The notes under the pieces were generated by a model. That model saw nothing but the letters and a program-made list of their open reading frames with translations, did not search any database and was not told where the DNA came from. Made by a program: the position numbers and the translations under genes. Of a stretch of 20,515 bases of DNA, positions 8,701-17,545 are shown piece by piece (positions within the stretch are counted from its first letter, which is position 1; each line of letters begins with the position of its first letter). This DNA is from Paludibacter sp. UBA6032 (GTDB taxonomy: Bacteria > Bacteroidota > Bacteroidia > Bacteroidales > Paludibacteraceae): assembly GCA_002427885.1 (NCBI GenBank), contig DIZI01000035.1:1-20515 (forward strand). Reading direction: 5' to 3'.

Positions 8701-9437
8701 CCGGATGGAAACAGTCTATACCACTCGCAACAGATTGGTACTTAAAGCCATCAGTGCTTGCATACAATTGCATTCCACAATCGAAAGGCGAATTTGGCTG
8801 GTATCGATTTGAAGCGCCTCCTGGAACACGCTCAATGATTTTACAAGCTTCGGCTAAACCTAAAGTTTGGGTTGCCGGAACTGAAGTTTTGCCCATGCAG
8901 ACCGAATCGAAACGGTTTATTGATCCTAAAATTCCGGTTTGGAAAATGGACTTTCCTGAAGGCTTATTGACTTCATCAACCGTAGCTCTAAAAATAGAAC
9001 AAATCGCCGGATACTTTGGCGGAGTTGCTATTCCGGAACCTATTCTGTTTGAATGTTCAAAGGGCAAAATCCAATTGGGAAACCTCAACGAAAACGAATC
9101 CTTAAAAACGTATTCCGGGGGAATGTGGTACCGTAAAACGATAAGATTCGCTCCTGAACAGCTCAAATCGGACCAAATTATCCTTGATTTAGGTAAATTG
9201 GTAGCTTCTGCTGAAGTATTTATCAACGGAAAATCAGTTGGTTCAAAAGTGTCATCACCCTGGAAATTTGATCTGACAGGAAAATTGCAACCAGGTGAAA
9301 ACCGGATTGAAATACTGGTGTACAATACACTGGGGAACCATTACCTGACAACGCCTTCGATGTATATTGGAAGAACGAACTCTGGATTGATCGGACCTGT
9401 AAGGATCGAATTTTCATCAGAAAAGGAGAATGATTAA
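5712..9437 (+). CDS. Large GH106-like glycoside hydrolase (putative alpha-L-rhamnosidase)
   Basis: This is a secreted 1241-residue protein with a signal peptide (residues 1 to about 27). The N-terminal part resembles the GH106 (beta/alpha)8 domain: FYWWIGDTLTKERITSQLDQ (62-81) and LFSDEWWKLFQWFLVEAKKR (114-133) match the corresponding parts of the GH106 protein at 15002-17515. Candidate catalytic carboxylates are E280 in FFFSDELDFG and E414 in TWLEGYYGSGWG, by position only. The middle has the ELWNPWNGKVSPV strand motif shared with that protein, and residues 1136-1236 form a GH2-type sugar-binding sandwich ending GLIGPVRIEF. At 1241 residues it is about 400 longer than the second GH106 protein, with extra beta-sandwich sequence at about 760-1130. 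GH106 enzymes release alpha-L-rhamnose, but this member is divergent, so rhamnosidase activity is inferred. It is the first gene after the susCD terminator. Confidence 0.75.
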   Translation: MNQKRIKITARLAKLIFLLMVSLIVSGQNTQPLPPGFPDRSPKLDVLPGFKTPPKGYGEVSFYWWIGDTLTKERITSQLDQLKNNSITGLQINYCHTDKGGKSWGLTYPSQPALFSDEWWKLFQWFLVEAKKRDMSVSLSDYTLGAAGQGWFVDEMLNENPQLHGSKLEAKQFDVKGNEDFKATVPENIISAIAFKNINGTFSPDGSIDLKPLIKNAELIWKAPSGIWKIIVVKRTTVETSFDPMNPLSGQKVIEKFYQRFEDHCPGEGGKGLNFFFSDELDFGIRGFLWDDAFANEFKKRKGYDIVPELSSLFTNLGPRSYKIRMDYNDVMVNLSELGFFKQVYDWHTSRGMLFGCDHGGRGKDVTEFGDYFRTQRWMSGPGCDQPGLGKDIVKAKVASSIAHLYERPRTWLEGYYGSGWGTSSEELADATFTDFAMGHNLLSLHGLYYSTHGSWWEWAAPDNHWRQPYWANMNDFLKCSERLSYILSQGYHRCDVAMVYPVAPTEANLKGEESTKTAFKLAENLYPSGTDFDFMDFESLNRCKVQDKELHVSGEKYKILILPSLSAVRYSSIEKALEFYRAGGIVMAVGSLPEVSERIGGNDEKLQAMVKEMFGTTYSEKHDTTTIYSRKSKTGGIGMFLHSPLQVKREIDQLIQPDFKAFSEGVKSSIMHRKLGERDLYFVYGIPKGTSCFFRSKGKVELWNPWNGKVSPVKVSSVSGNGTIIQLPLEKNEPQLIVFSAGMPEIAESKGQSKIDTLLVDNEWEFELKPTLDNKYGDYRLPAFDGKLGVEVWKMKFAKESATSQDCQSPSFDDRKWATEAVSYGPQFWKLGPLPDQADFTAIESRLSTLEQVNPDEPVEINGAKYFWTPYEFSWRWGLKDDAGHQGYHGLKGHVNNEIISFGKMDKSNVAMPVYPLKPEKEGSVYYLWSTVSAPKQMEAKISKNGLLPVKVYLNHTLILNGQESAELKSGSNPVLLKYNAVGRGYFVFEDAQSDAGWKQSIPLATDWYLKPSVLAYNCIPQSKGEFGWYRFEAPPGTRSMILQASAKPKVWVAGTEVLPMQTESKRFIDPKIPVWKMDFPEGLLTSSTVALKIEQIAGYFGGVAIPEPILFECSKGKIQLGNLNENESLKTYSGGMWYRKTIRFAPEQLKSDQIILDLGKLVASAEVFINGKSVGSKVSSPWKFDLTGKLQPGENRIEILVYNTLGNHYLTTPSMYIGRTNSGLIGPVRIEFSSEKEND

Positions 9438-9640
9438 TATTTATTGACAATCACGCAAACTGGCAAGTACTTATTTCTTAGAAATACCTATCGCAATTCA
9501 CAAAATTCAATATAGATAAATCAAAGAAAAAGGTTATATACTCTAGATTTGTAACATTAAGAATCTTAAAAAATCGAAAAGTAGAACAGAAGTATTATAC
9601 TCTTTTCGGAAATAACCGGTTATCCATTAAAATTGAACCA
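9438..9640. other. 203-bp gap before the GH78 gene
   Basis: No gene is visible. The gap is A+T-rich and long enough for its own promoter; the only candidate I see is the TAGATTTG element at 9544-9551. I saw no clear terminator for the preceding gene. Confidence 0.6.
9544..9551 (+). promoter_or_regulatory. Possible -7 promoter element before GH78
   Basis: TAGATTTG matches TAnnTTTG exactly and lies 89 bases before the ATG. No TTTG is found at the right distance upstream, so the promoter is incomplete by consensus. The same octamer stands in the gap before the large GH106-like gene. Confidence 0.3.
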
Positions 9641-12418
9641 ATGAAATATATAATAATCATCTGCTTTCTACTAGTTTCCGGTTTGATTGGGGCGAAAGAA
9701 ATTTTAGTTATTAAAGTCACTGATCTAAAATGCGAAAACTTTAATAATCCATTGGGTATCGAATCCAGACTTCCGAATTTGAGCTGGCAGATAAAATCTG
9801 ATGCCCGCAATGTGAAACAAACGGCTTATCGGATAATCATATCTGACGATGCCAAAAAGCTTAACCTGAACCAGAGTTTCATCTGGGATAGTGGGAAAAT
9901 TGACTCAGACAATTCAATTCTTGTTTCATATGTAGGAAGTACGTTGCAAGCTTCAAAACAATACTTCTGGAAAGTGATGGTTTGGGACACAAACGGCAAG
10001 GCTTCTGAATGGAGCGAAACGGCAAGCTGGCAAATGGGTTTGCTCACACTAGGCGATTGGAAGAATGCCCGGTGGATCGGTTACGAAGATATGCCAGATT
10101 CGATGCGGGTCGTTCCAGGCTCTGCAGAAGTTGATGAAGAACTCGGTGCAAAAGCTTTGAAAAGGCCCGTTGTCCCCCTTTTCAGAAAAGAGTTTGAACT
10201 GAAAAAGAAAATAGCTAATGCCAGCCTTTTCATTAGTGGACTTGGGCAATACGAAGCCAGCATAAACGGGAAAAAGATCGGAAATGGGTTCTTAACTCCC
10301 GGTTGGACAAGCTACGATAAAACAGTACTTTACAATACTTATGACGTAACTAAAAATCTGGAAGCCGGCAAAAACGTTATCGGAGCTATTGTGGGAAATG
10401 GTTTTTACAACATCAACCGCGAGCGATACCGAAAATTGATATCGGTTTACGGAATGCCAAAACTGATATGCCGCCTGAAAATCACCTATTCCGACGGATC
10501 GGAAGAGAATGTGGTGTCGGGTTCAGATTGGAAAACATCACCGTCGGCAATTACATTTACGAGCATTTATGGCGGCGAAGATTATGATGCACGCCTCGAA
10601 CAAACGAATTGGGATAAACCTGGTTTCGACGATATGAAATGGAAACCGGTTATTTTTCCAACGATTCCAAAAGGCAAGCTAAACGCCGAACCAGATTATC
10701 CGGTGGCAATTATGGAATCAATCGGAACGAAAAAAATTCAAAAAACAGAGACCGGAAAATACTTATACGATTTTGAACAGAATGCTTCAGGAATAATTGA
10801 GTTAAAAGTTAAAGGCAAAAAAGGTCAGGTAGTAAAGCTTATTCCCGGAGAATTGCTCACTCCGCAAAAAGAGATCAATCAGAAAGCCAGCGGCGGTCCT
10901 TATTATTTTAGCTACACACTAAAAGGCGATGGCATTGAAACATGGCAACCCAAATTCACTTATTACGGGTTTCGCTATGTAATTGTCGAAGGAGCTGTTC
11001 CTGAAAGCACGAAGGACAGTAATGATTTGCCTGAAGTTGTTTCGATGAACCTGCTTCATACCCGAAATTCCAGCCCTCAGAATGGTACCTTCAGTTGTTC
11101 GAACGAACTTTTTAACCGAATTTACACTTTAATCAACTGGGCAATTAAAAGCAATCTCCAAAGCGTGGTAACAGATTGCCCCCACCGAGAAAAATTAGGC
11201 TGGATGGAGCAAACTTTCCTGATGGGAAAATCGATCAATTACAATTTCGATATCAACCATTTGTATAAGAAACTGGTGAAAGATATGATCGATTCCCAGC
11301 TTCCTAATGGTTTGGTGCCGGATATTACTCCTGAATTGGTTGAATTCTCTGGAGGTTTTCGGGATTCGCCCGAATGGGGGAGTGCATCGGTTATTTTGCC
11401 TTGGTTAATCTATCAATGGTATGGTGACAAGTCTGCCATGGAGCAGGCTTGGCCAATGATGGTCAAATATGTTGAGTATTTGGAGACCAAATCGAATAGC
11501 TACATTCTTTCGTATGGATTGGGCGATTGGTATGATTTGGGACCGAAAGATCTTGGTCCGACACAGCTAACCCCCCGTGCACTAACAGCAACTGCTATCT
11601 ATTATTACGACCTGAAATTATTGGCTCAAATGGCTCAAATCCTTCATAAGGATCAGGATGCAACACGCTTTTTCGATTGGTCAGAAAAAGTAAAAACGGC
11701 ATTCAATACCAAATTTCTAAATAGCCAAACGAACGTATATTCAACCGGAAGCCAAACAGCAATGTCGATGCCGCTAAGTTTCGGATTGGTTGATGAAAAG
11801 ATAAAAGATAAGGTTCTTAAGAACCTTGTCGATTCGATTATTGCTGACAAAAAAGCACTCACAGCAGGCGATATCGGGTTTCATTACCTAGTGGAAACGT
11901 TAGCGAAGAACGGTCAGTCGCAATTGCTTTTCGATATGAATGCCCGCAATGATGTCCCCGGTTATGGCTACCAGTTGAAGAAAGGTGCAACTTCACTTAC
12001 CGAATCGTGGATGGCAAATGAAATTTCTTCGAATAATCATTTAATGCTTGGTCACCTGATGGAATGGTTCTACGCTTCACTTGGAGGTATTCAGCAGGAA
12101 GATAATTCGGGAGCCTTCAAAAATATAGTTATTAAACCAACTGTTGTGGGTGACATAACGAGTGCCTCTTCAAATTTTGAAACACCATATGGTCTGGTTG
12201 AAACCAACTGGAGACTGGGAAAAGCCACTTTCAATCTGAAAGTTACCATACCATGCAATACTTCGGCTTTGATATATATTCCGATAGTTGGAAAGTCATC
12301 GGTTTTAGAAAACAATATTCCGGTTAATCATGCGAAAGAAATTCAACTTGTTCAAAAGGAGAAAAAATACTTAGTTTATCGGGTTGGTTCGGGAAAATAT
12401 GATTTTACAATTAAATAA
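9641..12418 (+). CDS. GH78 alpha-L-rhamnosidase
   Basis: This enzyme hydrolyses terminal alpha-L-rhamnosyl linkages with inversion, probably in the periplasm. The 925-residue product has a signal peptide ending near A18 (LVSGLIGA). The domain order is typical of GH78: an N-terminal fibronectin-like domain (about 25-135, NPLGIESRLPNLSWQ), a rhamnosidase N-terminal sandwich (about 140-345, WIGYEDM, SLFISGLGQYEASINGKKIG), a concanavalin-like domain (about 350-465), an (alpha/alpha)6 barrel (about 475-815) and a C-terminal sandwich (about 816-925). The barrel has the hallmark TDCPHREKLGWMEQ (511-524), with D512 and E517 at the positions that bind rhamnose or act as general acid in characterised GH78 enzymes. 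E788 in LTESW fits the general base. Position 524 is Gln where Bacillus RhaB has Asp579. Linkage specificity is not readable. Confidence 0.93.
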   Translation: MKYIIIICFLLVSGLIGAKEILVIKVTDLKCENFNNPLGIESRLPNLSWQIKSDARNVKQTAYRIIISDDAKKLNLNQSFIWDSGKIDSDNSILVSYVGSTLQASKQYFWKVMVWDTNGKASEWSETASWQMGLLTLGDWKNARWIGYEDMPDSMRVVPGSAEVDEELGAKALKRPVVPLFRKEFELKKKIANASLFISGLGQYEASINGKKIGNGFLTPGWTSYDKTVLYNTYDVTKNLEAGKNVIGAIVGNGFYNINRERYRKLISVYGMPKLICRLKITYSDGSEENVVSGSDWKTSPSAITFTSIYGGEDYDARLEQTNWDKPGFDDMKWKPVIFPTIPKGKLNAEPDYPVAIMESIGTKKIQKTETGKYLYDFEQNASGIIELKVKGKKGQVVKLIPGELLTPQKEINQKASGGPYYFSYTLKGDGIETWQPKFTYYGFRYVIVEGAVPESTKDSNDLPEVVSMNLLHTRNSSPQNGTFSCSNELFNRIYTLINWAIKSNLQSVVTDCPHREKLGWMEQTFLMGKSINYNFDINHLYKKLVKDMIDSQLPNGLVPDITPELVEFSGGFRDSPEWGSASVILPWLIYQWYGDKSAMEQAWPMMVKYVEYLETKSNSYILSYGLGDWYDLGPKDLGPTQLTPRALTATAIYYYDLKLLAQMAQILHKDQDATRFFDWSEKVKTAFNTKFLNSQTNVYSTGSQTAMSMPLSFGLVDEKIKDKVLKNLVDSIIADKKALTAGDIGFHYLVETLAKNGQSQLLFDMNARNDVPGYGYQLKKGATSLTESWMANEISSNNHLMLGHLMEWFYASLGGIQQEDNSGAFKNIVIKPTVVGDITSASSNFETPYGLVETNWRLGKATFNLKVTIPCNTSALIYIPIVGKSSVLENNIPVNHAKEIQLVQKEKKYLVYRVGSGKYDFTIK

Positions 12419-12470
12419 CCGATAAAATGAAGAAAATAAAATCTGTTCAATCTTATATTAATATTTGAAA

Positions 12471-14948
12471 ATGAAAACAAAAACACTGATAATTAGTCTT
12501 TTGATATTTCTAACAGACTATCAATTGATGGCTCAGGATCTTAAACTTTGGTATAATAAACCAGCTACGAAATGGGTGGAAGCTTTGCCCGTGGGGAATG
12601 GTAAAATTGGAGCGATGATTTTTGGAGGAGTAGAGGAAGATTTGATTCAACTCAACGAAGGAAGCCTTTGGAGCGGTGGTCCTGAAAAAACCAATGTGAA
12701 CCCGCAGGCAATTACCTTCCTTCCTCAAATCAGGAAAGCATTACTGGAAGATCAGGATTATGCGAAAGCTGATGAACTTGCCAAAAAGATGCAGGGTTAT
12801 TACTCTGAATCCTATTTGCCAATGGGCGATGTGATTATCCGTCAGAATTTTAACGGAGCGAAACCAACTGCTTATTACCGTGATTTGAATCTCAGGGAAG
12901 CTATTACAACCACCCGTTTTACTGTTAACGGAGTAACCTATCAACGACAACTATTTATCAATGCGCCGTCTAACTGTATGTTGGTGCGCATCACTTCTGA
13001 TAAACCGGGTGCACTTACTTTGTCGGTTTCAGCCAAGTCGTTATTACACTACAAATTATCATTTAATAGTACAAACGAACTGGTATTGAGCGGTAAAGCC
13101 CCGAGCCATGTTGATCCGAGTTATTATAATCCAGAAGGGGTGAACCCTGTTATATATGGTGATACAGCCGGTTGCAATGGCATGCGTTACCAGTATCGCA
13201 TCAAGGCTCTCAATAAAGGTGGCATCATATCGACCGACACAATTGGTATTCACGTTAAAAATGCTACCGAAGTAATTCTATTTGTATCGGCTGCAACCAG
13301 TTTCAACGGCTTTGACAAATGTCCTGATAAAGACGGTAAAGATGAAAATGCCTTGACAAAAAACTATGTTGACAATGCTTTCAGGAAAGGATACACCACT
13401 TTGTTGAATGAACATATTACTGATTACCAGAAATATTTCAATCGGGTTTCTCTTTTGATAAAAGACACAACGGGTCAGAATATCAATAAAAATCTTCCAT
13501 CCAATGAAAGATTACGTGCATTTGGTAAAGGAAGTTATGATCCGGCTGTTGAAATACTTTTCTTCCAATATGGAAGATACTTGTTGATTTCTTCTTCTCG
13601 TCCGGGCGGTTTACCGGCTAATTTGCAGGGTATTTGGAACAATGAACTCCGTGCACCCTGGAGTAGTAATTTTACCACCAACATTAACACGGAAATGAAC
13701 TACTGGCCGGCTGAAATAACCAATCTTTCGGAAATGCATCTGCCATTGCTTCGATGGATACAAGATATTGCTAAAACAGGTGCAACCACTGCCAAAGAAT
13801 TTTACGGAGCAAAAGGCTGGGTGGAACACCATAATTCAGATATCTGGGGATTAAGCACTCCTGTCGGTAATTGTGGAGGGGGTGACCCCAACTGGGCTAA
13901 CTGGCAGATGGGAGGCAACTGGCTTTGTCAGGATTTGTGGCAACATTACCAGTTCACAGGCGATAAAAAGTTTCTTGCGGAAGAAGCTTATCCGCTTATG
14001 AAAGGAGCAACCGATTTTACCCTTGATTGGTTGGTGAAAGATAAAAACGGTTATTTAGTTACTGCACCTTCCACTTCACCTGAAAATAAATTCCGACTTG
14101 TCAAAGACGGCCCTGAGTTTTCAGTATCAGTTGCTTCAACCATGGATATGTCGATTATCCGGGATTTATTCACTAATATGATTGAAGCCTCAAAGGTGTT
14201 GGGTATTGATGAAGCTTACCGGGATACGCTTATAGTTAAACGCAGTAAACTTTTCCCGCTTCAGATAGGCAGTAAAGGTCAGTTGCTCGAATGGTATAAA
14301 GAATTTATAGAAACCGATCCTCATCACCGGCATACGTCTCATTTATTTGGACTCTACCCGGGTATGCAGATTACAGAATCGACGCCACAATATTTTGAAG
14401 CAGCTAAAAAAACGCTTGAAATAAGAGGCGATGAAGGAACTGGATGGAGTAAAGCCTGGAAAATTAATTTTTGGACAAGATTGCAGGATGGAAATCATGC
14501 CTATCGTTTGTTAAGAGATTTGTTACATCTGACAGATGAAAGTGATATTGACTATGCTGGGGGAGGAGGAACTTATCCGAATTTCTTTGATGCTCACCCA
14601 CCATTTCAAATTGATGGTAATTTCGGGGCTACAGCTGGCATGGCAGAAATGCTACTTCAAAGTCATTTAGGTTCTGTTGACTTGCTGCCTGCCATCCCTG
14701 ATGTCTGGAAAGAAGGAAGTGTGAAAGGTTTGAGAGCAAGAGGAGGTTTTGAAGTGAATATTGACTGGAGTAAAGGCAAACTGCTGTCAGCCGAAATAAA
14801 ATCAATCAATGGTGGAGCCTGCAAGGTTAGGGCAAGAGTTCCATTCCAACTAAAAGGCGTATCTTTAAAATCAGTTTTAGAACAAGGTCATTATACAATT
14901 ACATTTGATACCCAAAAGGGAAATCTTTATGAAATCTATGCTTTATAA
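12471..14948 (+). CDS. GH95 alpha-L-fucosidase or alpha-L-galactosidase
   Basis: This enzyme removes terminal alpha-L-fucose (usually 1,2-linked) or alpha-L-galactose by an inverting mechanism. I start it at the ATG at 12471, giving 825 residues, rather than the in-frame TTG two codons upstream. The ATG yields a normal signal peptide (MKTKTLIISLLIFL... LMAQ). The N-terminal sandwich opens with the family motif LWYNKPATKWVEALPVGNGK and IQLNEGSLWSGGP. The (alpha/alpha)6 barrel contains TNINTEMNYWPAE (403-415; N404, N406), STSPEN (E538) and QIDGNFGATAGMAEM (D715). These match by motif and spacing the Asn pair, acid Glu and Asp of the Bifidobacterium GH95 fucosidase. Activity is therefore likely; L-fucose and L-galactose cannot be told apart here. 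The gap to GH78 is 52 bases, consistent with one operon. Confidence 0.92.
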   Translation: MKTKTLIISLLIFLTDYQLMAQDLKLWYNKPATKWVEALPVGNGKIGAMIFGGVEEDLIQLNEGSLWSGGPEKTNVNPQAITFLPQIRKALLEDQDYAKADELAKKMQGYYSESYLPMGDVIIRQNFNGAKPTAYYRDLNLREAITTTRFTVNGVTYQRQLFINAPSNCMLVRITSDKPGALTLSVSAKSLLHYKLSFNSTNELVLSGKAPSHVDPSYYNPEGVNPVIYGDTAGCNGMRYQYRIKALNKGGIISTDTIGIHVKNATEVILFVSAATSFNGFDKCPDKDGKDENALTKNYVDNAFRKGYTTLLNEHITDYQKYFNRVSLLIKDTTGQNINKNLPSNERLRAFGKGSYDPAVEILFFQYGRYLLISSSRPGGLPANLQGIWNNELRAPWSSNFTTNINTEMNYWPAEITNLSEMHLPLLRWIQDIAKTGATTAKEFYGAKGWVEHHNSDIWGLSTPVGNCGGGDPNWANWQMGGNWLCQDLWQHYQFTGDKKFLAEEAYPLMKGATDFTLDWLVKDKNGYLVTAPSTSPENKFRLVKDGPEFSVSVASTMDMSIIRDLFTNMIEASKVLGIDEAYRDTLIVKRSKLFPLQIGSKGQLLEWYKEFIETDPHHRHTSHLFGLYPGMQITESTPQYFEAAKKTLEIRGDEGTGWSKAWKINFWTRLQDGNHAYRLLRDLLHLTDESDIDYAGGGGTYPNFFDAHPPFQIDGNFGATAGMAEMLLQSHLGSVDLLPAIPDVWKEGSVKGLRARGGFEVNIDWSKGKLLSAEIKSINGGACKVRARVPFQLKGVSLKSVLEQGHYTITFDTQKGNLYEIYAL

Positions 14949-15001
14949 TACATATGAAAAATTATATAATGAATTAACGACGACTAAAAATAGAACTAAC
15001 A

Positions 15002-17515
15002 ATGAAAAAGCAATTAAAATTTATACTAGTTGGATTATTTATAGCTATTGTTTTAATAACAAAAGCTCAAAAAAAAACAGTATTTCATTCAACTTTGAAA
15101 GACGATCCGGCTGAGGTTTTTGTAAATCCTCCTGAATCTGCTAAACCCGGAGTGCTTTGGATGTGGATGGGTTCAAATGTGAGCAAAAAAGGTATTACCA
15201 AGGATTTGGAAGCCTTAAAGGAAGCCGGATTTAATAGAACTACCATGTTTAGTCTTGCCGATGTAACAACTCCCTGGGCCGGTGAGATTGACAAAAGTCC
15301 AACTCCAGAGATAATTGCATGGACAGAACCTTGGTGGAAACTGGTGCGTTATGCTGCCGAAGAATCAAAGCGTTTGGGAATGGATTTTGGCATGTTCAAT
15401 GGGGCTGGTTATGAGTCAAGCGGCGGAGTCTGGATTACACCCGAACTCTCAATGCAAGAAGTTTGTTGGTCGCAAAAAAAAGTTTCAGGCAATAAACATA
15501 TCAATATCATTCTAGATAGAGCTCAAGTTGATCCTCATTCAGATGGTCCATACCCTGTTTATAATCCAATAACAGGGGTGGTGGAAAAACCCGTAATTGA
15601 AGGCAGAAAAACATATTATAAAGACATTGCTGTATTAGCACTACCTGCAAAAGGGAATGTTGAAATAAGCAGTGTCATCAATTTGACCAATAAGATGCAA
15701 CCCAATGGACAATTAGAATGGGATGCACCAGAAGGTGAATGGATTATTTATAGGTTTGGTCATACAACCATGGGGACAATCATTCAACCAGCTCAATGGG
15801 CAGCGACAGGATTGGAGTGCGATAAAATGAGTCAAGAAGCTGTGGATTTTCATCTTGACCATGTAATTAGTGAAATTCAGAAACATGTTGGTGATTTAAT
15901 TGGAACTGGTTTTACTCATGTTCATTTTGATAGTTATGAAGCAGGCTACCCCACCTGGACACCAAAAATGCAAAAAGAATTTTTAGATAGAAGAGGATAT
16001 GATATGACTCCTTATTTGGCAACATTTGCCGGTCGAAAAATTGGAAGTGTACAGGATTCTATAAAATTTGCTCAAGACTTTGATGCCACTGTGAAGGACT
16101 TGTACCGTGATGTATATTATGCTACCATATCAAAAAAATTGACTGCTGCTCATCTTACTTTCTTATGTGAACCCTATGGTGGTCCATGGCGGCAAGATGA
16201 GATAATGCCATTGGTAGACAAAGTTATGACCGAATTTTGGACACATGACGGCAATTATTCACCTGTTGAACTCGACCCCACTGTCGCTGCATTGCGAAAA
16301 GCTGGAAAGAACATTATTGAAGCAGAAGCTTTTACAGGTGATCCATATGATAGTAAGTGGGATGAAACTCCGGCATGGTTGAAACCCATAGGTGATGCTG
16401 CGTTTTGTGCAGGTGTAAATCGTTTTGTATTACACAGGTTTGTGGAGCAACCATGGGATGACCGATACAAACCAGGAGCAACCATGGGTCAATGGGGAAC
16501 TCATTTTGATCGTACACAAACCTGGTGGAAACCTGGGCAAGCTATGGTGAAATATTGGACACGCTGCCAAGCTTTATTGCAGTGGGGAAAAATTACAAAT
16601 TCTATTAAAGAAGATTTTACAGCAACCAATGTAATAGGAGAAATAATATTGAATTATATTCACCGTTGTAACGAAAACACGAATGTCTATTTTGTTGCAA
16701 ATACAAGCCGCAAAGCTGGTTCTGCAACCTGTGTTTTTAATATATCTGGAATGCAACCTGAGCTATGGAATCCTGTGACCGGTTCAATGAGAAATCTGTT
16801 GCAATTTGAAGAAGTAAATGGCAAAACAGCTATTCCACTTAACTTTGCAGAGGCTCAAAGTTTTTTTATTGTGTTTAGACATAAGGTAGGTAAAAGAGAA
16901 ACTGTACTTAAGAATAATTTCCCTTCACTCCACGAAATAGCATCAGTGAGAAATTCATGGCAGGTTCAATTCGATCCTGTGTGGGGAGGTCCGGTAAAGC
17001 CGGTTACTTTTACCACACTTGATGACTGGACAAAACGGTCTGAACCTGGAATTAAATATTTTAGTGGAACTGCTGTTTACCATACTTCCTTTGATGTTCC
17101 TTCATCTCAAATTGCAGATAATCGTCCTGTGTTATACTTGGACTTAGGAATCGTAAAATTTATAGCGAGAATAATACTTAATAACAAAGATCTTGGAGTT
17201 GTTTGGACAGCTCCATGGAATGTGAAAATTCCAGCCGGACTTCTTAAAACAACAGGCAATGTCCTTACTATTAAAGTTACTAATGTATGGGCGAATCGAT
17301 TGATAGGCGATGAACAAGAACCTGCTGATTGTAAATGGTTACCGGGGCACAAAGGGTTTCAATTTTTGCAGGAATTTCCAGATTGGTTTTTAAAAAACGA
17401 GCCTCGTCCATCGAAAGGAAGATATTGTTTTACTACATGGAATTACTTTAACAAAACATCTCCATTGATTAGTTCCGGTCTATTAGGTCCGGTACGAATT
17501 ATGAAAGAAGAATAA
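15002..17515 (+). CDS. GH106 family alpha-L-rhamnosidase-like protein
   Basis: This 837-residue secreted protein has a signal peptide of about 22 residues (MKKQLKFILVGLF... ITKA). The Glyco_hydro_106 domain is clear: VLWMWMGSNVSKKGITKDLE (51-70), EPWWKLVRYAAEESKRLGMD (109-128) and GAGYESSGGVWITPELSMQ (134-152), then HFDSYEAGY (308-316) and IIEAEAFTG (438-446). D310, E390 (CEPYGG), E440 and E442 are candidate active-site acids; I assign none firmly. A sandwich with ELWNPVTGSM (587-596) and a C-terminal GH2-type sugar-binding domain (about 685-834, ending LGPVRIM) follow. GH106 members characterised so far act on alpha-L-rhamnosides, including in rhamnogalacturonan II. The gene lies 53 bases after GH95 and 30 before the isomerase, so all are probably co-transcribed. 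It is the more canonical of the two GH106-type proteins here. Confidence 0.88.
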   Translation: MKKQLKFILVGLFIAIVLITKAQKKTVFHSTLKDDPAEVFVNPPESAKPGVLWMWMGSNVSKKGITKDLEALKEAGFNRTTMFSLADVTTPWAGEIDKSPTPEIIAWTEPWWKLVRYAAEESKRLGMDFGMFNGAGYESSGGVWITPELSMQEVCWSQKKVSGNKHINIILDRAQVDPHSDGPYPVYNPITGVVEKPVIEGRKTYYKDIAVLALPAKGNVEISSVINLTNKMQPNGQLEWDAPEGEWIIYRFGHTTMGTIIQPAQWAATGLECDKMSQEAVDFHLDHVISEIQKHVGDLIGTGFTHVHFDSYEAGYPTWTPKMQKEFLDRRGYDMTPYLATFAGRKIGSVQDSIKFAQDFDATVKDLYRDVYYATISKKLTAAHLTFLCEPYGGPWRQDEIMPLVDKVMTEFWTHDGNYSPVELDPTVAALRKAGKNIIEAEAFTGDPYDSKWDETPAWLKPIGDAAFCAGVNRFVLHRFVEQPWDDRYKPGATMGQWGTHFDRTQTWWKPGQAMVKYWTRCQALLQWGKITNSIKEDFTATNVIGEIILNYIHRCNENTNVYFVANTSRKAGSATCVFNISGMQPELWNPVTGSMRNLLQFEEVNGKTAIPLNFAEAQSFFIVFRHKVGKRETVLKNNFPSLHEIASVRNSWQVQFDPVWGGPVKPVTFTTLDDWTKRSEPGIKYFSGTAVYHTSFDVPSSQIADNRPVLYLDLGIVKFIARIILNNKDLGVVWTAPWNVKIPAGLLKTTGNVLTIKVTNVWANRLIGDEQEPADCKWLPGHKGFQFLQEFPDWFLKNEPRPSKGRYCFTTWNYFNKTSPLISSGLLGPVRIMKEE

Positions 17516-17545
17516 ATAATTTACAATTTATAAAGTTTTTAAAAA

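Noticed and set aside
8690..9325. Long minus-strand open frame (211 codons) inside the large GH106-like gene
   Set aside because: It is antisense to a gene with clear domain structure and has no recognisable protein features.
12427..12468. 13-residue open frame between GH78 and GH95
   Set aside because: It is very short and A+T-rich, and it ends just before the GH95 ATG without any supporting signal; chance is sufficient.
12465..12470. TTG start for the GH95 gene
   Set aside because: The ATG two codons later gives the same signal peptide with a normal start codon.
14905..15114. + strand frame bridging the end of GH95 and the start of the second GH106 gene
   Set aside because: It overlaps both verified genes in another frame and shows no protein-like composition.
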